DNA of 64,000 nt, taken from contig NZ_CP139992.1 in assembly GCF_034424155.1 (NCBI RefSeq), forward strand, positions 3,116,012 through 3,180,011, written 5' to 3'. Positions 39,542 to 48,848 of this stretch are shown here, piece after piece (position 1 is the stretch's first letter; every line of letters begins with the position of its first letter). This stretch comes from Hafnia alvei (GTDB taxonomy: Bacteria; Pseudomonadota; Gammaproteobacteria; Enterobacterales; Enterobacteriaceae). Made by a program: the position numbers and the translations under genes. The notes under the pieces were generated by a model that ran no database searches, had not been told where the DNA came from, and saw only the letters and a program-made list of their open reading frames with translations.

Positions 39542-40831
39542 ATGACCCCATCTGATATCGAGTTCGACCGCCGCCACATCTGGCATCCGTACACGTCAAT
39601 GACCCAGCCATTGCCCTGTTATCCCGTGACTTCGGCGCACGGGTGTGAACTGCATTTGGAGGATGGACGTCAGTTGGTCGACGGCATGTCTTCTTGGTGG
39701 GCCGCGATTCACGGATACAACCATCCCGCGCTGAACCAGGCCGTGACTCAGCAACTTTCAGCCATGTCACACGTGATGTTTGGCGGGATCACTCATCCTT
39801 CCGCCGTTGTGCTATGTCAGCGTTTGGTGGACATTACGCCTGAAGCACTTGAGTGCGTTTTCCTCGCAGATTCCGGTTCCGTCGCCGTGGAAGTGGCGAT
39901 GAAAATGGCATTGCAGTACTGGCATGCTCGCGGGGAGAAACGTCAGCGTTTTCTAACCCTAAGCAACGGCTATCACGGTGATACCTTTGGCGCCATGTCG
40001 GTATGCGATCCAAAGAACTCCATGCACAGTTTGTATCAGGGCTACCTTCCTGAGCATCTGTTTGCACCCGCACCACAGTGTGCTTTTGGCGATGAGTGGA
40101 ATGAAATGGACTTTGTGCCTTTCGCCCGCTTGCTATCGGCGCATCATCAGGATATCGCGGCGGTTATTCTGGAACCTATCGTTCAAGGCGCGGGAGGCAT
40201 GCGTTTCTATCATCCACGCTATCTTAAACTGGTTCGAGCCGCCTGCGAGCGTCATGGGATCTTGCTCATCGCCGATGAAATTGCGACGGGATTTGGCCGC
40301 ACGGGCAAACTTTTTGCCTGCGAGCACGCGGGGATCACGCCAGATATTTTATGTTTAGGTAAAGCGATTACCGGTGGCTACATGACCCTATCTGCCACAA
40401 TCACCACGCGAAATGTGGCAGAAACAATCAGCAACGGCGAAGCGGGATGCTTCATGCATGGCCCAACGTTTATGGGTAATCCACTCGCCTGTGCCACGGC
40501 GGTGGCCAGTTTAGATATTCTTGCCAGCGGAGAGTGGAAAACGCAGGTTGCGGCGATAGAGCGCCAGCTACAGCAAGAGCTCTTGCCGCTTAACGATCAC
40601 CCTCAGGTGAAACAGGCTCGCGTCCTAGGGGCTATCGGCGTTCTTGAAACGCATAAAGCGGTGAATATGGCTAACTTACAGCGCTATTTCGTCGAACAAG
40701 GGGTTTGGGTGCGTCCTTTCGGTAAGTTAATTTATCTGATGCCACCTTATATTATTTCTGCCGAACAGCTCACCAAGCTCACTCGAGCCGTATCCATGGC
40801 CTTAGATCAAGCCGAACATTTTCTGGACTAG
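39542..40831 (+). CDS. bioA: Adenosylmethionine-8-amino-7-oxononanoate aminotransferase
   Basis: 429 residues, the E. coli length. Class III PLP aminotransferase using SAM as amino donor for diaminopelargonic acid. HIWHPYTSM at the start, [22 protein letters not shown] and the PLP Lys274 in [15 protein letters not shown]. Divergent from bioBFCD; followed by a strong terminator. Confidence 0.97.
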   Translation: MTPSDIEFDRRHIWHPYTSMTQPLPCYPVTSAHGCELHLEDGRQLVDGMSSWWAAIHGYNHPALNQAVTQQLSAMSHVMFGGITHPSAVVLCQRLVDITPEALECVFLADSGSVAVEVAMKMALQYWHARGEKRQRFLTLSNGYHGDTFGAMSVCDPKNSMHSLYQGYLPEHLFAPAPQCAFGDEWNEMDFVPFARLLSAHHQDIAAVILEPIVQGAGGMRFYHPRYLKLVRAACERHGILLIADEIATGFGRTGKLFACEHAGITPDILCLGKAITGGYMTLSATITTRNVAETISNGEAGCFMHGPTFMGNPLACATAVASLDILASGEWKTQVAAIERQLQQELLPLNDHPQVKQARVLGAIGVLETHKAVNMANLQRYFVEQGVWVRPFGKLIYLMPPYIISAEQLTKLTRAVSMALDQAEHFLD

Positions 40832-40899
40832 CGTAATTAAAAAAACCTAGCAGTAACCCTGAAAGTTCAGAGTCTCTCATTCCTGTCTACGCTTATTAG

Positions 40900-40928
40900 C
40901 GAGATCACCTTTTGGTGGTCTCGTTTTT
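40900..40928 (+). terminator. Terminator after bioA
   Basis: CGAGATCACC / GGTGGTCTCG stem with TTTT loop (one G-T pair) followed by five T. Confidence 0.88.
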
Positions 40929-41011
40929 GCTTAAATAATAAGCGTCATAACGATAACTCACACCTATGAGTGTGAATACGCACTAATAATCGAATTAGAC
41001 AGGAGTTTTAG

Positions 41012-42775
41012 ATGAAGAAATGGCCACTTGCGCTGATGGCTTCAGCGCTTTCTCTCGCACTATTACAGGGCGCTAACGCCGCCTCAATGCCCGCCGTTGA
41101 GGCAAAAAACGGCATGGTTGTTAGCTCTCAACATCTGGCCTCTCAGGTTGGGGTTGATATCCTCAAAATGGGAGGCAACGCCATTGATGCCGCTGTCGCC
41201 GTTGGTTACGCTCAGGCGGTGGTTAACCCTTGCTGCGGTAATATCGGCGGCGGCGGTTTTATGACCATACATTTAGCCAACGGTGAAGATACTTTCATTA
41301 ACTTCCGTGAAACGGCACCGGCCGCCGCTAGCGCCAATATGTATCTCGATGAGAACGGAAACGTGAAGAAAGGCGCTAGCCTCTATGGTTATCTTGCCGC
41401 CGGTGTTCCGGGAACGGTTTTAGGGCTCGATACCGCGCAGCGTAAATATGGCAAACTGACACGTCAGCAGGTGATGGAACCGGCTATCAAACTGGCTCGC
41501 GATGGCTTTATTCTCAATCGCGGTGATACCGATATTTTAGATACCACCATTGCTAAGTTTCGTGACGATCCCGAAGCCGCGCGCATCTTTTTACGTCCAA
41601 ATGGCGATCCCCTTCAGCCCGGCGATCGGCTGATTCAAGCCGATCTGGCTAACACACTTGAATCTATCGCACAAAACGGCCCCGATGCTTTTTATCAGGG
41701 GAAAATCCCTCAGGCCGTTGAAGCCGCGGCGAAAAAAGGGGGTGGGATCCTGACGGCTAAAGACTTCGCCGATTTTCGCATCGCAGAAACTGCGCCGATT
41801 ACCTGCTCTTATCGCGGCTATGAATTTGTATCTGCGCCACCGCCAAGCTCTGGTGGCGTCACGCTTTGCGAAATTCTCAACGTTTTGGAAGGGTACGACC
41901 TCAAGGCATCGGGCTTTAATTCTGCCCAAACCATTCATACCATGACGGAAGCAATGCGCCATGCCTATATGGATCGCAATACGTTTTTGGGCGATCCGGC
42001 ATTTGTGAAGAACCCTACGGAAAAACTGCTCAGCAAAGAGTACGCCGCCGAAATTCGTAAGCAGATCCAGCCTGAGATCGCTACGCCTTCGAGCCGCGTT
42101 CAACCGGGTATGGAACCTCATGAAAAACCAGAAACTACGCACTACTCTATCGTTGACCACAACGGTAATGCGGTTTCCACCACCTATACCATCAACGGAC
42201 GTTTTGGCTCCGTCGTGATTGCGCCCGGCACCGGATTTTTCCTCAACGACGAGATGGATGATTTCACCGTTAAAGTGGGCGAGCAAAATATGTATGGCTT
42301 AGTACAGGGCGCAACCAACGCCATCGCACCGGGTAAACGCCCTCTGTCATCCATGACGCCAACGCTGGTGACTAAAGATGGCAAAGTCTTTATGGTTGTT
42401 GGCTCTCCGGGTGGCTCGCGAATCATCACCATCACATTGCAAACGGTATTGAACGTTATCGATCACGGCATGGCACCGCAAGAAGCCGTCGATGCCCCGC
42501 GAATTCATCACCAGTGGCTGCCGGATGAAGTTTACTTCGAACAGCGCGGCCTCTCGGCAGACACCCAAAAACTGTTGCAGGAACGCGGCTATAAACTGGT
42601 TGAGCAAACCCCTTGGGGAGCCGCTGAACTCATTATGGTCGGTCTGCCGGGCGCCGCCGGTGTTAGCTCAGAGAGCTCGGGTAATGACTCGGCGGTATCC
42701 GGGAAAGTGCGCGAAGGCTTTATCTATGGCGCTAATGACGTTCGGCGTCCTTCGGGTTCTGCCGTTGGCTACTGA
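41012..42775 (+). CDS. ggt: Gamma-glutamyltranspeptidase (periplasmic)
   Basis: 587 residues. Signal peptide about 1-23 (cut near GANA-AS). The Ntn-hydrolase precursor cleaves itself before Thr375 in TTHYSIVD, giving large and small subunits; the nucleophile motif, STTYTINGRFGS and GSPGGSRIITIT are intact. GGT moves the gamma-glutamyl group of glutathione or glutamine to acceptors or water in the periplasm. AGGAG lies before the ATG. Confidence 0.96.
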   Translation: MKKWPLALMASALSLALLQGANAASMPAVEAKNGMVVSSQHLASQVGVDILKMGGNAIDAAVAVGYAQAVVNPCCGNIGGGGFMTIHLANGEDTFINFRETAPAAASANMYLDENGNVKKGASLYGYLAAGVPGTVLGLDTAQRKYGKLTRQQVMEPAIKLARDGFILNRGDTDILDTTIAKFRDDPEAARIFLRPNGDPLQPGDRLIQADLANTLESIAQNGPDAFYQGKIPQAVEAAAKKGGGILTAKDFADFRIAETAPITCSYRGYEFVSAPPPSSGGVTLCEILNVLEGYDLKASGFNSAQTIHTMTEAMRHAYMDRNTFLGDPAFVKNPTEKLLSKEYAAEIRKQIQPEIATPSSRVQPGMEPHEKPETTHYSIVDHNGNAVSTTYTINGRFGSVVIAPGTGFFLNDEMDDFTVKVGEQNMYGLVQGATNAIAPGKRPLSSMTPTLVTKDGKVFMVVGSPGGSRIITITLQTVLNVIDHGMAPQEAVDAPRIHHQWLPDEVYFEQRGLSADTQKLLQERGYKLVEQTPWGAAELIMVGLPGAAGVSSESSGNDSAVSGKVREGFIYGANDVRRPSGSAVGY

Positions 42776-42958
42776 TTAGCAAATCGAGCCTACTTCCGCC
42801 CCTAGAGACTAGGGGCATCCCCCTTTGTGGCCGTTTATCTGTTAGAATACCCTTTCTTTTTTTCACGCAGGTGCGCGCAGCTGCATCATTGGGTGAAAAC
42901 TTCTCAACGTCTATGTGCTGTCATTTTCCTTTCAAACGATGAAGAAGAGATCAAGATA

Positions 42959-45900
42959 ATGCCGTCAGTTTCCTATGACCGAACTCAGGTTGCTCATTGG
43001 TTAGGTCATGCGACCTTGGCCAAGGCGCGAGATTACTCGCGAGCCGTTTCGCAACTCCACTGGCAGGGCAATATGCTCACGGCCAAGGTACAAGGAACCG
43101 AAAGACGCCCCTACGCGGTGGTTATCTACTTCCACGATAAACAAAACCAGTTACGCATTGAGGGCGAGTGCTCGTGCCCCGTGGGTTTTAACTGTAAACA
43201 CGTTGCCGCCGTTCTTTTGGCGGGCCTCGAAGAGCAAGAACCCACCGCCACCGGTGCGCGGCCTGAGCTGTTACGTTGGCTAGAGGCCTTTCGCGCGCAA
43301 CAGACATCTTCTATTGCGGCTAAAAAACCCACTCAGACCTTAGCCTATGTCTTGGCATGGTCAGAACACCGACAGCATCATGAAATTCGGCTCTACAAAG
43401 CAAAGTTAGATAAAGACGGCTCCGTACGCAGCATCGATCAGCAGTGGCACAATATTGAGCCCGCGCTGGCTAAGCCGCCTAAATTTGTTACGCCTGAAGA
43501 TTTTCAAATCCTGCGCGAGCTGTGGATCGAACGACCGCGTAACGGCATAGCAGCGTTTGAACTACAGGGAACCAGCGGCGCTGAGCTGATTCGCAAAATG
43601 ATGGCAACGGGCCGTTTCTTTGTGATTGATTCTAATGAGCCTTTGTATCTGGGCGAGCAACGCCCGGGTGAAGTTCAGTGGCAGCGCTTGCCCGATCATC
43701 GTCTGCGCCCCATATTGCAGGTTCAGCCTCAGGCATCATGGGTGTTGCCCACCACGCCGCCGTGGTATATCGATACGCAAAGCGGCGAAGCGGGCACCGT
43801 TGAACTCAATCAGCCCTTCGCTCAGTTAGATGAATTCTTGTCCATGCCTCCGATTTCACTGAGTGAAGCACCATTAGTAGCTGCGGTTCTGGGCGAAATC
43901 GCGCCTGAATTCCCTCTACCACCGAGTATGAGCTCTTCAGAGCTTCGCGTTATTGACGTCGAACCCGTTCCCGTTTTGCAGCTTGATACCCAAAATGTCT
44001 ATATGGGCGGTTTTGGCAACTATGGCTATCGTAATTGGCCTCTCGACTTTGCGACTTTTTCCTTCGATTACGATGGAATTAGCGTTGATCCTAAACAGGA
44101 CACCACGCTATTCCCCGCAGACAACGGCAATGTGATTCAAATTCAGCGACGTAGCGATATTGAAAAACAACGCGCCAAAGAGCTTAAAAATTGCGGCCTA
44201 GAACTCATTACGTTAAGCGATAAAACTCGGCCGCCGACATTACCCGATACCATTTACGGCCTGCCAAACCCTGAGAGTTGGCCTTCGTTTGTCAGCCATA
44301 CGCTGCCGACTTTGGAAAACAAAGGCTGGCGTATTGTGATGACCCACGATTCCAACTTTAATATCATTGAAATCAACGATATTAGCGGCAGCATCCAGTC
44401 AAGCGACGAAGGCTGGTTTGACGTTGAAATGGGTATTCTAGTCGGCGACCGTACCGTTCGTCTCGAGCCATTGTTGGCTGACCTGTTTCGTCGCGATCGC
44501 CGCTGGTTAGACGGCGAACTCGAAACCATCGACGATGATGAAGGCATTATTCTTAGCACCGAGCAAGGCGAGCGTTTGCGTATCGCTGCCAACCGCCTCA
44601 AGCCGGTCGTTCGCGTACTTGTCGATCTGTTCGCTCAATTAGGCCATGGCAAGGAAACGCTGAAGGTTTCCGCGCTTGATGCGGGCCGACTGGCCGCCTT
44701 AAGCGATACAGGACGCTGGCAGTTCCACGGAGAAACCTCCATTCAGGCTTTAGCCCAGCGTTTACAGGATGGGCCGGGAGTACAGCTGGTGGCGGTTCCG
44801 ACAGGCCTTCAGGCAACGTTGCGTGGCTATCAGCATCAAGGCCTGAGCTGGATGCAATTTCTGCGCGAACAAAACATCTCGGGCGTGCTGGCCGACGATA
44901 TGGGGCTGGGCAAAACGGTGCAAACGCTGGCGCATATCCTGCTGGAAAAAGAATCAGGCCGGCTCGACCGTCCTGCGCTTATCGTGGTACCCACTACCTT
45001 AGTACACAACTGGCGCGAAGAAGCGGCACGTTTTACTCCCGATCTTAATGTTCTGGTTCTCAGCGGGCCGCAGCGAAAAGATCTCTTTGATCGCATCGAA
45101 CAGTGCGACCTGATTTTGACCACCTATTCTCTGCTGTGGCGAGATCAGAAAGTCCTCACTCAACATGATTACCATCTGTTGATCCTTGATGAAGCACAGT
45201 ACGTTAAAAATGCGACAACGCGTGCAGCCACCGCATTACGTGACCTCAATGCACGCCATCGTTTATGTTTAACCGGCACGCCGCTGGAAAATCATCTGGG
45301 TGAAATTTGGTCGTTATTCGACTTTTTGCTGCCTGGTTTCCTCGGCAGCCAAAAAGAGTTTAACCAGCGCTGGCGTGTGCCTATCGAAAGAGACGGGGAT
45401 ACCGTGCGTCGTGACTTATTGGTTCGACGCATTCGCCCATTCATGCTGCGCCGCCGCAAAGATGACGTCGCTACTGAGCTACCACCAAAAACCACGCTGT
45501 TACGCACCGTTGAGCTGAAGGGCTCACAGCGCGATCTGTATGAAACAGTACGTACCGCGATGCAGGAAAAAGTTCGTACCGCCATTGACTCTCAAGGCAT
45601 GGCGCGCAGCCATATTATCGTTTTGGACGCATTGCTTAAACTGCGCCAAGTTTGTTGCGATCCTCGCTTGGTCAATTTGGAAAAAGCGGCGTTGGTGAAA
45701 GAATCAGCCAAGCTCGAGCTGCTGCTCGAACTCCTGCCTGAGATGATCGATGAAGGTCGCCGTATCCTGTTGTTCTCGCAGTTCACCGGCATGCTGGATC
45801 TAATCTCACAGGCATTGGATAAAGCCGGCATTGCCTACGTCACGTTGACCGGCTCAACGGCGGATCGTCATGCGCCAGTACAGCGTTTCCAACGGGGCGA

Positions 45901-46216
45901 AGTCCCCCTGTTTTTAATCAGCTTAAAAGCTGGCGGCGTTGGGCTAAATCTAACGGCGGCTGACACGGTGATCCATTACGATCCGTGGTGGAATCCCGCG
46001 GCTGAAAATCAGGCTACCGACCGTGCACACCGAATGGGGCAAGACAAACCGGTGTTTGTTTACAAACTGATTGCCGCTGGCAGCATTGAAGAAAAAATCG
46101 TGGCGCTGCAGGATAAAAAAGCCGCGCTGGCTGACAGCATTTTATCTGAAGATACCAGTGGGTCTGCGAAGTTCTCGGCTGACGATCTTAGCGCGCTGTT
46201 TGAGCCGATAGATTGA
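42959..46216 (+). CDS. SWIM zinc finger / SNF2-family helicase
   Basis: 1085 residues from ATG 42959 (AAGAGA upstream); an ATG 44 codons earlier is in frame but encodes an atypical extension. An N-terminal SWIM zinc finger (CSCPVGFNCKHVAAVL, about residues 74-89) precedes the C-terminal SNF2 ATPase core of about 480 residues. Its motifs are DDMGLGKTVQT (I), LDEAQYVKN (II), LTGTPLENHLGEIWSLFDF (III), VGLNLTAADTVIHYDPWWNPA and DRAHRMGQ (V-VI). The middle region has no motif I know. Such SWIM-SNF2 proteins probably remodel protein-DNA complexes; they differ from RapA. Function unproven. Confidence 0.85.
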   Translation: MPSVSYDRTQVAHWLGHATLAKARDYSRAVSQLHWQGNMLTAKVQGTERRPYAVVIYFHDKQNQLRIEGECSCPVGFNCKHVAAVLLAGLEEQEPTATGARPELLRWLEAFRAQQTSSIAAKKPTQTLAYVLAWSEHRQHHEIRLYKAKLDKDGSVRSIDQQWHNIEPALAKPPKFVTPEDFQILRELWIERPRNGIAAFELQGTSGAELIRKMMATGRFFVIDSNEPLYLGEQRPGEVQWQRLPDHRLRPILQVQPQASWVLPTTPPWYIDTQSGEAGTVELNQPFAQLDEFLSMPPISLSEAPLVAAVLGEIAPEFPLPPSMSSSELRVIDVEPVPVLQLDTQNVYMGGFGNYGYRNWPLDFATFSFDYDGISVDPKQDTTLFPADNGNVIQIQRRSDIEKQRAKELKNCGLELITLSDKTRPPTLPDTIYGLPNPESWPSFVSHTLPTLENKGWRIVMTHDSNFNIIEINDISGSIQSSDEGWFDVEMGILVGDRTVRLEPLLADLFRRDRRWLDGELETIDDDEGIILSTEQGERLRIAANRLKPVVRVLVDLFAQLGHGKETLKVSALDAGRLAALSDTGRWQFHGETSIQALAQRLQDGPGVQLVAVPTGLQATLRGYQHQGLSWMQFLREQNISGVLADDMGLGKTVQTLAHILLEKESGRLDRPALIVVPTTLVHNWREEAARFTPDLNVLVLSGPQRKDLFDRIEQCDLILTTYSLLWRDQKVLTQHDYHLLILDEAQYVKNATTRAATALRDLNARHRLCLTGTPLENHLGEIWSLFDFLLPGFLGSQKEFNQRWRVPIERDGDTVRRDLLVRRIRPFMLRRRKDDVATELPPKTTLLRTVELKGSQRDLYETVRTAMQEKVRTAIDSQGMARSHIIVLDALLKLRQVCCDPRLVNLEKAALVKESAKLELLLELLPEMIDEGRRILLFSQFTGMLDLISQALDKAGIAYVTLTGSTADRHAPVQRFQRGEVPLFLISLKAGGVGLNLTAADTVIHYDPWWNPAAENQATDRAHRMGQDKPVFVYKLIAAGSIEEKIVALQDKKAALADSILSEDTSGSAKFSADDLSALFEPID

Positions 46217-46341
46217 CCCCGTGAGCTAAGCCGCACCGACAGTTTTCCGTTTTTCAAATCAGCGTTGAGGTGTAACATTTGTCCTTAATGAGAACTCGCT
46301 GATTATAAACAGACTTATTATTAACCATTAAAGGAATGCGT

Positions 46342-47160
46342 ATGAGCTACCGCATGATTGCGCTTGATCTGGACGGCACCCTGCTAACCAGTCGTAAACA
46401 GATACTGCCTGAATCGCTGGCTGCGCTGGATTTGGCACGCAAAGCAGGTTTAGAAGTGATGATCGTTACCGGTCGCCATCATATTGCCATTCATCCCTTC
46501 TATCAGGCGCTTAACCTCAACACCCCAGCTATTTGCTGCAATGGCACCTATCTGTATGACTATCAGGCGCGCAGCGTGCTGGCGTCAAACCCGTTGACCG
46601 CTGCGCAAGCTCATCAGGTGTTAAAACGCCTAAACGATGCTGATATCCACGGCCTGATGTACGTCGATGACGCTATGCTGTATCAGCAAACTAGCGGCCA
46701 TGTCATTCGCTCTCATGCTTGGGCGGAATCTCTACCAGAGAATCAACGTCCAACTCTGCTTCAGGTTGAAAGCCTCCAGCAAGCCGCAAACGATGTTAAA
46801 GCTATCTGGAAGTTCGCTACCTCCGATACCGATATTGCCAAACTGCGCGCTTTCGCTAACGGCATCGAATCGGATCTGGGACTCGCCTGTGAATGGTCTT
46901 GGCACGATCAGGTCGACGTTGCGCAAGCGGGCAACAGCAAAGGTAACCGGTTAGCTGAGTACGTCGCCTCACGCGGTATTGATATGTCTGAAGTCATCGC
47001 CTTTGGCGATAATTTTAACGACATCAGCATGCTAGAAAGCGTCGGACTAGGAGTTGCTATGGGCAATAGCGCCGACGAAGTCAAAGCGCGCGCCAAAGCC
47101 GTTATCGGTGGGAATGAAGAAACTTCTATTGCCGATTTCCTAAAGCAAAAAGTTCTATAG
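46342..47160 (+). CDS. ybhA: HAD-family pyridoxal phosphate phosphatase YbhA
   Basis: 272 residues from ATG 46342, equal to E. coli YbhA; AAAGGA sits six bases before it, while the ATG at 46336 touches the Shine-Dalgarno. Cof-type HAD: nucleophile motif ALDLDGTLL, IVTGRHHIAIHPFYQAL, CCNGTYLYDY and the late FGDNFNDISMLE. YbhA dephosphorylates PLP and some sugar phosphates. In E. coli it neighbours modC directly; here a 620-bp insert with a putative toxin-antitoxin locus separates them. Confidence 0.93.
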   Translation: MSYRMIALDLDGTLLTSRKQILPESLAALDLARKAGLEVMIVTGRHHIAIHPFYQALNLNTPAICCNGTYLYDYQARSVLASNPLTAAQAHQVLKRLNDADIHGLMYVDDAMLYQQTSGHVIRSHAWAESLPENQRPTLLQVESLQQAANDVKAIWKFATSDTDIAKLRAFANGIESDLGLACEWSWHDQVDVAQAGNSKGNRLAEYVASRGIDMSEVIAFGDNFNDISMLESVGLGVAMGNSADEVKARAKAVIGGNEETSIADFLKQKVL

Positions 47161-47227
47161 TTTCATTCAACCGACGCCGCAAGGTATCTATTCGAGCCAA
47201 CCGTATTCGAGTCAACCGATCTTAAAG

Positions 47228-47254
47228 GGTGAGGGAGGTGTATTCCCTCACACC
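47228..47254 (-). terminator. Terminator hairpin of the small toxin gene
   Basis: Read on the minus strand: GTGAGGG / CCCTCAC stem around AATACACCT, followed by CCTTT. It lies about 40 bp past the toxin stop. A longer imperfect stem (TTACTGTTC / GAACAGTAA) spans 47272-47313. Confidence 0.6.
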
Positions 47255-47292
47255 TTAGCTACGTTTTAGCTTACTGTTCTTGATATCATTTC

Positions 47293-47379
47293 TCAGATAT
47301 GATTGAACAGTAATCTAATCAGCCGCATCACTGCGACGATGAACTCTAAAACAACAATTATTGCTGATAATAGACTCAT
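47293..47379 (-). CDS. Small hydrophobic SOS-controlled toxin peptide (DinQ/ZorO-like)
   Basis: 28 residues with an excellent GGAG seven bases before the ATG. The peptide MSLLSAIIVVLEFIVAVMRL, ending IRLLFNHI, is one membrane helix with an acidic residue in the middle and basic residues near the end. It closely resembles the type I toxins DinQ and ZorO of E. coli (compare AVLELLVALLRLIDLL of ZorO). The transcript starts near a LexA box about 190 bases upstream. Its leader holds a hairpin that covers the Shine-Dalgarno (47386-47403) and a 19-nt target for the divergent RNA. Predicted to insert in the inner membrane and reduce membrane potential after DNA damage. Toxicity is inferred from the family resemblance and locus layout. 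Confidence 0.75.
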   Translation of the reverse strand: MSLLSAIIVVLEFIVAVMRLIRLLFNHI

Positions 47380-47385
47380 CCGTTT

Positions 47386-47403
47386 GCTCCCTGCATAAGG
47401 AGC
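47386..47403 (-). promoter_or_regulatory. Shine-Dalgarno-sequestering hairpin in the toxin leader
   Basis: GCTCC and GGAGC (minus strand) pair across an 8-base loop; the second arm contains the GGAG ribosome site of the toxin. Such blocked initiation sites are usual in type I toxin mRNAs. Confidence 0.65.
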
Positions 47404-47457
47404 ATGACGCCTGCATGACTTACCTTTACATTGCCTATCGCCACACTGGGATCACAT

Positions 47458-47476
47458 GTTAGGGCGATCGTGCCAT
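47458..47476 (-). promoter_or_regulatory. Antisense target site in the toxin leader
   Basis: The 19-bp segment matches 47676-47694 at 17 of 19 bases in the same plus-strand orientation. Because the toxin mRNA reads the minus strand, it can pair with the divergent RNA over 19 nt, both differences becoming G-U pairs. Confidence 0.75.
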
Positions 47477-47566
47477 ACTCCAAGCCAAGGCACCGGTCAG
47501 CACCACCTGTTCCAGCTAGGACTTAAGAAATCTTCTTTCATCCACGTTGGCATGCCTCCCTAACGA

Positions 47567-47586
47567 CACTGATTATATATACAGCT
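47567..47586 (-). promoter_or_regulatory. LexA box over the toxin promoter
   Basis: CTGTATATATAATCAG on the minus strand is CTG-N10-CAG with an AT-only centre, close to the ideal SOS box, and overlaps a TATAAT -10 hexamer. Transcription start expected near 47565; the -35 is poor. Confidence 0.8.
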
Positions 47587-47639
47587 TCTCACGTCTATAT
47601 ATTTCGCCAAATTTACAATTATCTTAAGTTATTTGTGTA

Positions 47640-47669
47640 TTGATACGGGTATGAACCTATCGCTATACT
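47640..47669 (+). promoter_or_regulatory. Promoter of the antisense RNA
   Basis: TTGATA, 18 bases, TATACT: one mismatch to each sigma-70 hexamer. Predicted start about 47676, exactly at the first base of the antisense segment. Confidence 0.75.
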
Positions 47670-47675
47670 CTTCCC

Positions 47676-47766
47676 GTTAGGGTGATCGTGCCGTGCATTT
47701 TTCGCCTTCGGCAACCAACCGTTAGGCGCACAAACAAAAAACTCCGCACAAGGCGGAGTTTTTTGT
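47676..47766 (+). ncRNA. Antisense sRNA, putative antitoxin of the small peptide
   Basis: A promoter-to-terminator unit of about 90 nt with no reading frame. Its first 19 nt are complementary to the leader of the divergent toxin mRNA about 80-97 nt before the toxin ATG, the design of OrzO, AgrB and IstR-1. It ends in a strong terminator shared with modC. Confidence 0.75.
47735..47766. terminator. Bidirectional terminator (antisense RNA and modC)
   Basis: ACTCCGC / GCGGAGT stem flanked by A6 and T6, functional in both directions. Confidence 0.9.
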
Positions 47767-47784
47767 TTTATTCATCTGTGAATA

Positions 47785-48843
47785 TTAGCGGCTGATCGAC
47801 ACACTTTTAATTTGCGCATACAGCTTTTGCCCCACGTGAATATTGAGTTCATCACGCGCCCACGGAGTGATGCGCGCCCATAAGATCGCCTCTCCCACCG
47901 TTAGCTTTACTTCCACTTGTTGGTCAACATCCAAGCACTCTACTACCGTGGCTGCCAAAATATTACGAATGCTCGTCGCTGCGGGAGGTTCTAAAACTAA
48001 CGACACATCCGCAGCATTAATGCGTATGCGCAGCTGGCTCTGTGGCGCAGCATCGAGTTTACCCACCCAAATATGCTGCTCACCGAGCGATAGTGCCGTC
48101 ATGGCATAGTGCTCATGGTGCTTTAATACGCTGACATTGAGCACGCTGCTCTGCTCTTCTTTTTGCAGCCAAGGACGTAAAGCACTGCTCGCCCAAACCT
48201 CTTCAAGCTCGCCAAACGCACGGACTTGGCCTTGGTCAAGCAACAACACATATTCAGCCAAACGTAAAATTTCATCCATGCTGTGGCTGACATAGAGGAT
48301 GGGGATATTCACGTCTTGCGCCAAGCGCTCTAGATACGGCAGAAGCTCACGTTTACGGGGAACATCTAACGAAGCCAAAGGCTCGTCCATCAGCAAAACT
48401 TCTGGAGCCGTTAACAACGCGCGCCCAATTGCAACGCGTTGCTTTTCACCACCCGACAAGCTAAATGGAAAACGGTCCAGCAGTGCCTCAATACCTAGCA
48501 ATTTAACGATGCTGTCAAATTGCGGACGCATCGACGCAGCCATGCCGTATTCCAGATTTCCACGCACACGGTAATGAGGAAACAAACGCGCATCTTGAAA
48601 AACGTAGCCAATGCGGCGCTTTTCCGGCGGTAAACAAATACGGCGCGCAGTGTCGACTAACGCCCTACCATTGAGAACGACAGACCCTTTTTGCGGACGA
48701 GTCAGCCCCCCGATCACATTAATAAGCGATGTTTTTCCCGCGCCGGATAATCCAAAAATAGCCGTAATGCCCTTTGAGGGAAGCGTTGCTTTAACGTCGA
48801 GATTCAAATCGCCAAGGCGCTGATGGATATCGAGTTCTAACAT
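47785..48843 (-). CDS. modC: Molybdate ABC transporter ATP-binding protein
   Basis: 352 residues from ATG 48843 (MLELDIHQ, the E. coli length); the frame runs 15 codons further up. Walker [12 protein letters not shown] (about 30), signature [15 protein letters not shown], Walker [12 protein letters not shown]. The C-terminal TOBE/Mop domain (about 290-350) binds molybdate and can trans-inhibit transport. Six bases after modB. Confidence 0.96.
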   Translation of the reverse strand: MLELDIHQRLGDLNLDVKATLPSKGITAIFGLSGAGKTSLINVIGGLTRPQKGSVVLNGRALVDTARRICLPPEKRRIGYVFQDARLFPHYRVRGNLEYGMAASMRPQFDSIVKLLGIEALLDRFPFSLSGGEKQRVAIGRALLTAPEVLLMDEPLASLDVPRKRELLPYLERLAQDVNIPILYVSHSMDEILRLAEYVLLLDQGQVRAFGELEEVWASSALRPWLQKEEQSSVLNVSVLKHHEHYAMTALSLGEQHIWVGKLDAAPQSQLRIRINAADVSLVLEPPAATSIRNILAATVVECLDVDQQVEVKLTVGEAILWARITPWARDELNIHVGQKLYAQIKSVSISR

Positions 48844-48848
48844 GCGTC

